From Akkermansia sp. (lineage in GTDB: Bacteria > Verrucomicrobiota > Verrucomicrobiia > Verrucomicrobiales > Akkermansiaceae): a stretch of 12,184 nt of DNA. Under the pieces are notes generated by a model. It was not told the DNA's origin. It did not search any database and saw only the letters and a program-made list of their open reading frames with translations. The stretch lies in contig JAFNWZ010000157.1 in assembly GCA_017379255.1 (NCBI GenBank), positions 1-12,184 of the forward strand, read 5' to 3'. Below are positions 5,358 to 11,486 of the stretch, in pieces (position 1 is the stretch's first letter; every line of letters starts with the position of its first letter). Both the position numbers and the translations under genes were made by a program.

Positions 5358-6782
5358 AACAGCCCCGCCGACATGGAAGGCGCACCGGAAACCTTCAAGA
5401 GCGCCGATGCCAGCAAGATGCACAAGAACTGGCAGGGCAAGAAGTTCGTCATCCAGGTATCTGCCGCAGACTGCACAGGCTGCACACTCTGCACCCGCGT
5501 ATGCCCCACGAACTCCCTGACCATGCCCCCGGCCGCCGAGGCTCTGGAACCCGAGACCAACAACTGGAACTTCTTCGAGAAGCTGCCTGACCCCGACCGC
5601 ACCCTGGTGAACCCCGGTCAGGTGAAGGACCAGCAGTTCCTGCGCCCGCTGTTTGAATTCAGCGGCGCCTGCGCCGGCTGTGGTGAGACCCCCTACATCA
5701 AGGCCCTTACCCAGCTGCTGGGCAACCGTCTGGTAGTGGCCAACGCCACGGGCTGTTCCTCCATCTACGGCGGCAACCTGCCCACCACCCCCTGGACGCA
5801 CGATGCCGATGGCCGCGGCCCCGCCTGGGCCAACAGCCTCTTCGAAGACAACGCCCAGTTCGGTCTTGGCTTCCGCGTCTCCCTGGACAAGAAGCAGGAA
5901 TACGCCCTGGAACTCCTCGAAGCCGCTGCCGACAAGATTGGCACCGGGCTGGTGGAGGCCATCAAGTCCAACCCGCAGAAGACCGAGGCGGACGTAGCAG
6001 CCGCCCGCGAAACCGTGGCTGCCATCAAGGCTGCCTGCGGCGACACCCCCGAGCTGGCCGCCCTCAAAGCCCAGGCCAACTACCTGGTGAGCAAGTCTGT
6101 GTGGATTCTCGGCGGCGACGGCTGGGCATACGACATCGGCTACGGTGGTCTGGACCACATCCTCGCCTCCGGCCGCAACGTGAAGGTGCTCGTAATGGAC
6201 ACCGAGGTGTACTCCAACACCGGTGGCCAGTGCTCCAAGGCTACCCCGCGCTCCGCTGTGGCCAAGTTCGCCACCCGCGGTAAAGACCAGGTGAAGAAGG
6301 ACATCGGCTACATGGCCATGACCTACGGCAACATCTATGTGGCCTCCATCGCCATGGGCTCCAACGATGAGCACGCCCTCAAGACCCTGGCTGAAGCCGA
6401 AGCCTACGACGGCCCCGCCCTCGTGATTGCCTACAGCCACTGCATCAACCACGGTATCAACATGGCACAGGGTCTCGACCGCCAGAAGGACGCTGTGGAC
6501 TGCGGCCGCTGGTTGCTCTACAACTTCAACCCGGACAACATCAAGCAGGGCAAGAACCCGCTCACCATCAAGAGCAAGGCTCCCAAGATGCCCGTGCGCG
6601 ATGCCCTCATCGGTGTAGACGGCAAGGGCGGTGAAAACCGCTTCAAGATGCTGGCCAAGACCAACAAGGCCAACTTCGAGAAGATGCTCGCCCTCGAAGA
6701 GCAGGACATCGCCCGCCGCTGGCGTCTGTACCAGGCCCTGGCCGCCATCGACTACAGCGCCGAGGCTGCCCCCGAGGCATAA
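5355..6782 (+). CDS. C-terminal half of pyruvate:ferredoxin oxidoreductase, with its own promoter
   Basis: This 475-residue protein matches about the last 40 % of PFOR (normally ~1170-1200 residues). Residues 40-50 hold one CxxCxxCxxxCP cluster site, the second of the two usual ferredoxin-type sites. Cys106 and Cys109 (CAGCGE), Cys134 (NATGCSS) and Cys363 (SHCINHG) are the ligands of the cluster near thiamine pyrophosphate. GDGWAYD (254-260) and NTGG (288-291) form the TPP site. The pyruvate-binding N-terminal domains and the first ferredoxin cluster are absent, so alone it should not turn over pyruvate. ATG 5355 is preferred over the longer frame from 5268 because a promoter ends 9 bases before it; homology to PFOR begins at about residue 9-11. 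The frame is intact and codon bias is strong, as in an expressed gene or a very recent copy. It could be a half-enzyme, a PFOR partner, or a young pseudogene. Confidence 0.85.
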   Translation: MNSPADMEGAPETFKSADASKMHKNWQGKKFVIQVSAADCTGCTLCTRVCPTNSLTMPPAAEALEPETNNWNFFEKLPDPDRTLVNPGQVKDQQFLRPLFEFSGACAGCGETPYIKALTQLLGNRLVVANATGCSSIYGGNLPTTPWTHDADGRGPAWANSLFEDNAQFGLGFRVSLDKKQEYALELLEAAADKIGTGLVEAIKSNPQKTEADVAAARETVAAIKAACGDTPELAALKAQANYLVSKSVWILGGDGWAYDIGYGGLDHILASGRNVKVLVMDTEVYSNTGGQCSKATPRSAVAKFATRGKDQVKKDIGYMAMTYGNIYVASIAMGSNDEHALKTLAEAEAYDGPALVIAYSHCINHGINMAQGLDRQKDAVDCGRWLLYNFNPDNIKQGKNPLTIKSKAPKMPVRDALIGVDGKGGENRFKMLAKTNKANFEKMLALEEQDIARRWRLYQALAAIDYSAEAAPEA

Positions 6783-6842
6783 GCCCCAGGGTGCCCGTTA
6801 ACTTCAACGGCGTGCGGTTTCACCACCGCACGCCGTTCTTGT
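6705..6842 (+). repeat. Direct repeat, copy 2 (nifJ end plus terminator)
   Basis: This is the second copy of the repeat at 1-138, 6704 bases away in the same orientation, with two silent differences. Similarity ends just after the terminator. Confidence 0.97.
6806..6842 (+). terminator. Intrinsic terminator of the half-nifJ gene
   Basis: The same 12-bp perfect stem as at 102-133 (here 6806-6817 and 6826-6837) has an 8-base loop and is followed by CTTGT. The T-run is one base weaker than in copy 1. Confidence 0.88.
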
Positions 6843-6875
6843 CTGCCTCTGACACGCACAGCAGAGCATACACCA

Positions 6876-6904
6876 TTGACAAACAAAAGAAAAACAATTA
6901 AACT
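6876..6904 (+). promoter_or_regulatory. Consensus promoter of the 332-aa gene, predicted leaderless
   Basis: A perfect TTGACA (6876-6881), a 17-base A-rich spacer and TAAACT (6899-6904). Only six bases separate the -10 from the GTG at 6911, so transcription should start on or within a base or two of the start codon. Confidence 0.8.
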
Positions 6905-6910
6905 TCAGCC

Positions 6911-7909
6911 GTGAAAGTGAAAAAATTGCTCAAAATTTCCGGAGTCGTGATACTGTCGCTGGTCGTACTGGCAGTTGCGATATGGCATGTCTTGCCCCTG
7001 CTGCCCATGACTCCACCAGGAGAGATGGCGCGTGCTCTCGTGGTACAGATGATAAAGAATGAAGAACAGCTTGCCGCGCAGACTGAGAAATCTGATACGG
7101 CATACCATCATCTGCGGGCGGTGCGACATGCATTCCCCTTTCTCGCGACCAGACTGATGGGCCCGAAACCCGGCGATTACAAAATAGTCCCTCTGCTCCC
7201 GGATATACTCCGTTTATCCGTGGCCGCATCCCGGACAGACAAACTGTACACCCACTACACCAGACCAGCAGACGGCTGGCTCACCACCGCCCCGGCGGTA
7301 GAGCCTGAAATTCAGGAAGAACTGATACGGGATACTGAAGCCTTTTTCCGACAGGCAGCCGAAGCCCGGGATATGCAGACACAGTACGCCGCCTGTGCTG
7401 AGCTGGCGCTGCGCTGGATACCCGCCCTCCCCATGGACGATGAGCAGGAGAGCCGGATGACCCAGCTCACCATGGCCATGGCGCCCGCGGCCCGGCCGCT
7501 TCTCATACGCTACCTGGATACCCGGGACGACACTGTTTACCCCATGATGCAGGCCCTGCCCGCGCTCCGCGTCCTCTTCCGGGAGTTTCTGAAGCAGAAT
7601 CCCCCGCAGCTTCAGAAATTGATTGCAGAGATAGTACAGCTCGATGCCTCAACACTGGAAACACTGCGCACGGTGAACGATGCAGCCACAGCGCGCACCG
7701 CAGCAGAGAAGCTGCGGAACATCAATGAACGACGCAACCAGCTGTACATTTTCCTGGCCCCTGTTCTTTACGATGAGCCCAAATGCCCGGAACTGCAGAA
7801 ACTCGATGAATTCCAGCCCGGGATTGAAAAGCGCGTGGAAGAACTCCACAAGCTGCCCGAACCCTTCTACGGCTGCAAGGAACTGGCAGATATCTTCTGC
7901 TGGGGCTGA
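6911..7909 (+). CDS. Membrane-anchored protein of unknown function, 332 aa
   Basis: I do not recognise the family. Residues 1-7 are basic (MKVKKLL) and residues 9-31 form one hydrophobic helix, so the protein is probably anchored in the inner membrane with the remainder facing the periplasm; cleavage as a signal peptide is less clear. The rest is mostly alpha-helical by composition, rich in Leu, Ala, Glu and Arg, and has no catalytic motif I can name. Near the C-terminus three Cys occur (PKCPEL, YGCKEL, FCWG). The GTG start at 6911 is chosen because the frame begins there with the basic-hydrophobic signal and a consensus promoter lies directly upstream; no Shine-Dalgarno site exists. It is a single-gene unit between the nifJ terminator and the terminator at 7967. 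Confidence 0.8.
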   Translation: MKVKKLLKISGVVILSLVVLAVAIWHVLPLLPMTPPGEMARALVVQMIKNEEQLAAQTEKSDTAYHHLRAVRHAFPFLATRLMGPKPGDYKIVPLLPDILRLSVAASRTDKLYTHYTRPADGWLTTAPAVEPEIQEELIRDTEAFFRQAAEARDMQTQYAACAELALRWIPALPMDDEQESRMTQLTMAMAPAARPLLIRYLDTRDDTVYPMMQALPALRVLFREFLKQNPPQLQKLIAEIVQLDASTLETLRTVNDAATARTAAEKLRNINERRNQLYIFLAPVLYDEPKCPELQKLDEFQPGIEKRVEELHKLPEPFYGCKELADIFCWG

Positions 7910-7937
7910 TTTATTGAATGCAGAATGAATAGTCAGC

Positions 7938-7957
7938 GCGCAGCCCTACGGCTGCGC
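7938..7957. repeat. Perfect GC-rich hairpin after the 332-aa gene
   Basis: GCGCAGCC (7938-7945) pairs with GGCTGCGC (7950-7957) around a 4-base loop, CTAC. It is 28 bases after the stop and 9 bases before the main terminator, so it may protect the 3' end or help termination. No T-run follows. Confidence 0.6.
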
Positions 7958-7966
7958 AGGAGAGTG

Positions 7967-8001
7967 AAAATCACCTGGGAAATCTCAGGTGATTTTGTTT
8001 T
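7967..8001 (+). terminator. Intrinsic terminator of the 332-aa gene
   Basis: AAAATCACCTG (7967-7977) and its exact complement (7986-7996) form an 11-bp stem with an 8-base loop, followed by GTTTT. The A-tract before the stem makes it potentially bidirectional. Confidence 0.85.
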
Positions 8002-8034
8002 CAGCAGCGGCGGGAACCAGCCAAATCCACGCTG

Positions 8035-8088
8035 CCGGGCGAAAAGGCTTGCAAATTACGGTAAATTCCGTACACTGGGCGCCCCATG
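8035..8088 (+). promoter_or_regulatory. Promoter of azlCD, nearly leaderless, shared with half-nifJ
   Basis: TTGCAA (8049-8054), a 16-base spacer and TACACT (8071-8076), then nine bases (GGGCGCCCC) to ATG 8086. The block aligns without gaps to 5304-5357, 44 of 54 positions identical. There is no Shine-Dalgarno site. Confidence 0.7.
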
Positions 8089-8772
8089 AGCCGAGCCGCC
8101 AGACAAGCATTCATCGACACCATACCCGTTTTGACCGGGTATCTGGCCCTGGGCTTCGGCTTCGGAATTCTGCTGCAGGCCAGCGGGTTCCCCGTGTGGC
8201 TGGCACCGGTGATGAGCATCACCATGTACGCCGGAGCCATGCAGTATGTGGCAGTGGGGCTGCTGAGCAGCGGTGCCTCCCTGCTCACCGTGGGGCTAAC
8301 CACCTTTCTGGTGAATGCACGCCACCTGTTCTACGGCATTTCCCTGCTGGATAAGTTCAAGAACACCGGCAAGCGCACGCTCTACATGATATTTGCGCTC
8401 ACCGATGAAACCTATTCCCTGCTGTGCCGGGATAACGCGGAGGTGTCGGCGAAGGAGAAGAAGACCTACTACTTCTTCATCTGCTTCTTCGACCACTGCT
8501 ATTGGATTACCGGCTGCACGCTGGGCGCGGTGACGGGCTCCCTGGTATCCTTCAACAGCCAGGGCATTGATTTTGTGCTCACGGCGCTGTTCATCACCAT
8601 TCTCATCGAGCAGTGGCAGAGCATGAAGAAGCATTTCCCGGCCCTCATGGGTGCAGCCGTCACCGGGGCGAGCCTGGCCTTGTTCGGCAAGGAAAACTTC
8701 ATGATTCCCGCCATGCTCGTGATTCTGCTGATGCTCTGCCTGCACAAGGAAAAGGAGGACTCCCATGGTTAA
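8086..8772 (+). CDS. azlC: AzlC-family branched-chain amino acid exporter, large subunit
   Basis: This 228-residue, strongly hydrophobic protein has the AzlC pattern: an N-terminal PVLTGYLALGFGFGILLQ, then MYAGAMQYVAVGLL, and FLVNARHLFYGISLL, a hallmark of the family. About five to six membrane helices are visible and the length is usual (about 230-250). AzlC works with the small protein AzlD in the inner membrane to export branched-chain amino acids or their analogues (azlCD in Bacillus, YgaZH in E. coli, where valine and methionine export were described). azlD overlaps its end by 8 bases, so the two form an operon. Start ATG 8086 is supported by the promoter 9 bases before it. The substrate in this organism is inferred from the family only. 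Confidence 0.94.
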   Translation: MSRAARQAFIDTIPVLTGYLALGFGFGILLQASGFPVWLAPVMSITMYAGAMQYVAVGLLSSGASLLTVGLTTFLVNARHLFYGISLLDKFKNTGKRTLYMIFALTDETYSLLCRDNAEVSAKEKKTYYFFICFFDHCYWITGCTLGAVTGSLVSFNSQGIDFVLTALFITILIEQWQSMKKHFPALMGAAVTGASLALFGKENFMIPAMLVILLMLCLHKEKEDSHG

Positions 8773-9091
8773 CGCCCACACTTTCTACGCCATTGCGGTC
8801 ATGGCGATTATCACAGCCCTGCTACGATTCCTGCCCTTCCTCATCTTCAAGGGCAAGGCATCCACCCCGCCGCTGGTCGAAAAGCTGGGGCACCTACTGC
8901 CCAGCGCCGTCATCGCCATGCTGGTGGTCTATTGCATGAAGGAAGTGGACTTCACCGCCTCGGCCAGCTACCTGCCCGCCCTCCTGGCAAGCCTGCTCAC
9001 CGGGGTGCTCCACGCCTGGAAGCGCAACACCCTGCTGAGCGTCATCAGCGGCACCGTGTGTTATATGCTACTGGTTCAGTTTGTGTTCTGA
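8765..9091 (+). CDS. azlD: AzlD-family branched-chain amino acid exporter, small subunit
   Basis: The 108-residue protein has the size and pattern of AzlD, with three to four membrane helices (about 5-25, 40-58, 66-82 and 88-106) and the early RFLPFLIFKGK segment typical of the family. It is the partner of AzlC in the export complex. The start ATG at 8765 lies 8 bases inside azlC, and AAAGGAGG (8751-8758) six bases upstream is a strong Shine-Dalgarno site, in contrast to azlC, which has none. No terminator is visible after the stop; the promoter of cca begins 11 bases later. Confidence 0.93.
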   Translation: MVNAHTFYAIAVMAIITALLRFLPFLIFKGKASTPPLVEKLGHLLPSAVIAMLVVYCMKEVDFTASASYLPALLASLLTGVLHAWKRNTLLSVISGTVCYMLLVQFVF

Positions 9092-9101
9092 GCGAATGCT
9101 A

Positions 9102-9130
9102 TTGACAAAGAGACGGGGCACCAGTACAAT
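9102..9130 (+). promoter_or_regulatory. Consensus promoter of cca, very short leader
   Basis: A perfect TTGACA (9102-9107), a 17-base spacer and TACAAT (9125-9130). Thirteen bases (AGCGCCCACGCCC) lie between the -10 and ATG 9144, so the predicted leader is about 6-7 bases without a ribosome binding site. Confidence 0.85.
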
Positions 9131-9143
9131 AGCGCCCACGCCC

Positions 9144-10490
9144 ATGATTATCATCCCCACACATGCGCTTACTGTGGTAGAGCGACTGGAACACTATGGC
9201 TACGAGGCCTATGTGGTGGGCGGCTGCGTGCGTGATTCGCTGCTGGGGCGCAACCCGAAGGACTGGGATGTGTGCACCAATGCCCTGCCGGAGGAAGTGT
9301 TGCGCGTCTTCAAGCGTTTTCACGTCATCAAGACCGGGCTGCAGCACGGCACCGTCACCGTCATGGTGGACAAGCAGCCCGTTGAGGTCACCACATTCCG
9401 CATTGACGGCGATTACAGCGACAACCGCCACCCCGACAGCGTGAACTTTGTGAGCCGGGTGGAGGAAGACCTTGCCCGCCGTGATTTCACCATCAACGCC
9501 ATGGCCTACTCCCCCGCCCGCGGGCTGGTGGATGCCTTCGACGGCCAGGCTGACCTGAAAGCCGGCATCATCCGCTGCGTGGGCGAGCCCGATGCCCGTT
9601 TCAATGAAGACGGCCTGCGCATCCTGCGCGCACTGCGCTTTGCCGCGCGCTACAACTTCGGCATTGAGACCGAAACCGCCTTTTCCATTCACCGCAACCG
9701 CCACCTGCTCGAAAACGTGAGCGTGGAGCGCATCTACACCGAGCTGAAAGGCATTCTGGTGGGGGATGGCGTGCTGGGCATGATGCAGGCTTTCCCGGAT
9801 GTATTCTCCATCATCATCCCGGAGCTGGCGCCCACCATCGGCTTTGACCAGCACAACCCGCACCACTGTTACGATGTGTGGACCCACACCGCCCACGCAG
9901 TGCAGGCCGCCCCGGCAGATGAGGTCATCCGCCTGGCGCTGCTGCTGCACGATATTGCCAAACCCGCCACCTTCACCCGCGGGGATGATGGCAAGGGCCA
10001 TTTCTACGACCACGGAGACAAAGGGGCAGACACAGCACGCTGCATCCTGCGCCACCTCAAGAGCGATACCGCCACACTGGAAAACGTGGTCACCCTGGTC
10101 CGCGAGCACGATGCCACCCTGCCCACCACTGCCCCCGGCATGCGCCGCTGCATCGGGCGGCTGGGGCTCAATACCCTGCACCAGCTTCTGACCATCAAGC
10201 AGGCCGATATGGACGCCCAGTCCACCCACGAACGCCCGCAGAAGCAGGCCACCCTGCGCGAAGCACGCCTCCTGCTGGAAGATGTGCTGGAAGGTACGCC
10301 TGCTTATTCCGTGGGTGATTTGGCCCTGGCCGGTCGTGATTTGATAGCCCTGGGCTTGAAACCCGGCCCCGCCATGGGCAGTATCCTCAAAACCCTGCTC
10401 ACCGAAGTGCAGGACGAAATACTCCCCAACACCCGCGAGGCTCTGGAGCCCCGCGCCATCGAACTCATCAACCAGACTCAACCATCATGA
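9144..10490 (+). CDS. cca: CCA-adding enzyme (tRNA nucleotidyltransferase) with HD domain
   Basis: The 448-residue protein is a class II nucleotidyltransferase that adds or repairs the 3' CCA end of tRNAs, using CTP and ATP in the cytoplasm. Residues 25-42 hold the GG, RD and LLGRNPKDWD motif with the metal-binding Asp40 and Asp42. RRDFTINAMA (112-121) follows, and EDGLRILRALRFAAR (155-169) with ERIYTEL (195-201) forms the nucleotide-selection and neck region. An HD phosphohydrolase domain follows (Asp244 and His247 in YDVWTHTAHAV, LLHDIAKP 267-274). A poly(A) polymerase of the same superfamily is possible, but the HD domain and single-copy setting favour cca. ATG 9144 is preferred over the longer frame from 9081, which would start upstream of the promoter. 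Its stop overlaps the next start (ATGA). Confidence 0.92.
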   Translation: MIIIPTHALTVVERLEHYGYEAYVVGGCVRDSLLGRNPKDWDVCTNALPEEVLRVFKRFHVIKTGLQHGTVTVMVDKQPVEVTTFRIDGDYSDNRHPDSVNFVSRVEEDLARRDFTINAMAYSPARGLVDAFDGQADLKAGIIRCVGEPDARFNEDGLRILRALRFAARYNFGIETETAFSIHRNRHLLENVSVERIYTELKGILVGDGVLGMMQAFPDVFSIIIPELAPTIGFDQHNPHHCYDVWTHTAHAVQAAPADEVIRLALLLHDIAKPATFTRGDDGKGHFYDHGDKGADTARCILRHLKSDTATLENVVTLVREHDATLPTTAPGMRRCIGRLGLNTLHQLLTIKQADMDAQSTHERPQKQATLREARLLLEDVLEGTPAYSVGDLALAGRDLIALGLKPGPAMGSILKTLLTEVQDEILPNTREALEPRAIELINQTQPS

Positions 10491-10720
10491 ACAACTGCCC
10501 GCACTGCCAGTATCACTCCCCCCGCTCCCGCATGGTCACCTTCCTGCTCAGCCTGCTGATTTTCTGCGGCTTCGGCGGGGTTCACCGCATCTACGCCGGC
10601 AAGGTCATCACCGGCGCCATCCAGTTTCTCACCGCAGGCGGGTTCTTCGTCTGGCAGTTCATTGATATACTCCGCATCATCCTGGGCTGTTTTGATGACA
10701 AGGAGGGCAAGATTATCTAA
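10487..10720 (+). CDS. TM2-domain small membrane protein, 77 aa
   Basis: Residues 17-68 fit the TM2 domain: a first helix (MVTFLLSLLIFCGFGG), the conserved turn GVHRIYAGK and a second helix (ITGAIQFLTAGGFFVWQFID) ending in Asp. Before it a CPHC motif resembles half of a zinc ribbon, as in many bacterial TM2 proteins. The protein should form a helical hairpin in the inner membrane; no molecular role is known for most bacterial members. The start overlaps the cca stop by four bases (ATGA) and has no Shine-Dalgarno site, so it is probably translated by coupling to cca. A stem-loop follows that includes its stop codon. Confidence 0.88.
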   Translation: MNNCPHCQYHSPRSRMVTFLLSLLIFCGFGGVHRIYAGKVITGAIQFLTAGGFFVWQFIDILRIILGCFDDKEGKII

Positions 10721-10743
10721 GTCCGGGCTGGTGCCCGGACTTA
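10718..10743. terminator. Bidirectional stem-loop between convergent genes
   Basis: TAAGTCCGGGC (10718-10728) and its exact complement (10733-10743) form an 11-bp stem with loop TGGT. The stem's ends are the two TAA stop codons of the TM2 gene (plus) and the DJ-1 gene (minus). There is no T-run on either side, so it may act as a bidirectional terminator without the usual tail, or as a 3'-end stabiliser. Confidence 0.75.
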
Positions 10744-11283
10744 GACACACATAGCAACGCGCAGCTGAGCCACCTGCTCAGCCTTGCCCAGGGCAGCACC
10801 CAGCGCAAAGCCGAACTCCAGCGCAGCACCAGGGCCGCGGCCCGTCACCAGCTTGCCATCCGTCACGGCAGGCTCGGCCACCACTTCTGCAGCCGACTTC
10901 AAATCGCCCTCCACGCCGGGATAGCAGGTGCAGCGGCATCCCCGGAGCACACCGGCAGCCTCCAGCGCAATGGGAGCGGCGCAGATAGCCGCCACCAGCT
11001 TGCCCGCGGCATGCATCTCGCGCACCAGCGCAAGCACCGCCGGTGTATCCCGCAGCAACCAGGAGGCAGGGCCTCCCGGCAGAATGATACCGTCAAAATC
11101 CTCCGGCTTCACATCCACCATCAGCATATCAGCCTGCACCACCATGCCATGCGCCCCTTCCACAGCGCGGCCTTTCACACCAGCCGTGGTCACAGGAATC
11201 TCCAGACGGCGCAGAATATCAATGGGCGCAGTCAATTCAATCTCCTCGAATCCGGGAGCCATCAGCACGAGAATCGGTTTCAT
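10741..11283 (-). CDS. DJ-1/PfpI (YajL-like) family protein
   Basis: The 180-residue protein has the single-domain DJ-1 fold pattern: LVLMAPGFEEIELTAPIDIL at the N-terminus with Glu16 matching Glu18 of human DJ-1, LPGG at 68-71, and AAICAAPIALEAAG with the reactive Cys101 at the nucleophile elbow. Length is typical. Members include YajL/DJ-1 oxidative-stress and proposed deglycase proteins and PfpI proteases; sequence alone does not decide, but the close spacing of Glu16 and Cys101 motifs fits the DJ-1/YajL branch. The ATG at 11283 is chosen over the longer frame from 11439 because homology starts there and a promoter -10 ends six bases upstream. It is monocistronic, convergent with the cca-TM2 operon and divergent from dnaN. 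Confidence 0.9.
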   Translation of the reverse strand: MKPILVLMAPGFEEIELTAPIDILRRLEIPVTTAGVKGRAVEGAHGMVVQADMLMVDVKPEDFDGIILPGGPASWLLRDTPAVLALVREMHAAGKLVAAICAAPIALEAAGVLRGCRCTCYPGVEGDLKSAAEVVAEPAVTDGKLVTGRGPGAALEFGFALGAALGKAEQVAQLRVAMCV

Positions 11284-11289
11284 ACCAGC

Positions 11290-11319
11290 ATCATACCCGC
11301 CACCGCGGCCACATGTCAA
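11290..11319 (-). promoter_or_regulatory. Promoter of the DJ-1 gene, predicted leaderless
   Basis: On the minus strand a perfect TTGACA (11319-11314), an 18-base GC-rich spacer and TATGAT (11295-11290). Six bases (GCTGGT) separate the -10 from ATG 11283, so the start of transcription should fall on the start codon. There is no Shine-Dalgarno site. Confidence 0.8.
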
Positions 11320-11433
11320 GCCGGAAGAAATTTCCACCATCGGAAAATAGAGGACTCTCCAACATACAACCACAAGATATAGTATAGCTTTAAAAAAAGT
11401 TATAGTAAATCTTGCGAATGAATGAATTTGTGC

Positions 11434-11480
11434 TTGCAAGGTGAGCCCTGAATCAGTAAAATATGCTCAACAAAGGAGGT
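11434..11480 (+). promoter_or_regulatory. Promoter and ribosome binding site of dnaN
   Basis: TTGCAA (11434-11439), a 17-base spacer and TAAAAT (11457-11462) predict a start near 11469. AAAGGAGGT (11472-11480) lies six bases before ATG 11487 and is a near-perfect Shine-Dalgarno site. The AT-rich stretch at about 11379-11410 could act as an UP element. Confidence 0.85.
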
Positions 11481-11486
11481 CTTTTG

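Noticed and set aside
5301..6452. Long minus-strand open frame (383 codons) opposite the half-nifJ gene
   Set aside because: It is a mirror of a GC-rich, codon-biased gene; its residues are a repetitive Gly/Val/His mix with no motif, and it has no promoter or ribosome binding site.
1..6842. Segment between the nifJ copies as a transposon or integron
   Set aside because: No transposase, integrase or terminal inverted repeats were found; the flanking repeats are gene ends.
9099..10481. Long minus-strand open frame (460 codons) opposite cca
   Set aside because: Same effect: cca is clearly coding with catalytic motifs in order, and the antisense frame has no recognisable domain.
11379..11410. 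AT-rich stretch before dnaN as a replication origin
   Set aside because: No clusters of DnaA boxes and no dnaA are visible; an UP element or promoter-related AT tract is sufficient.
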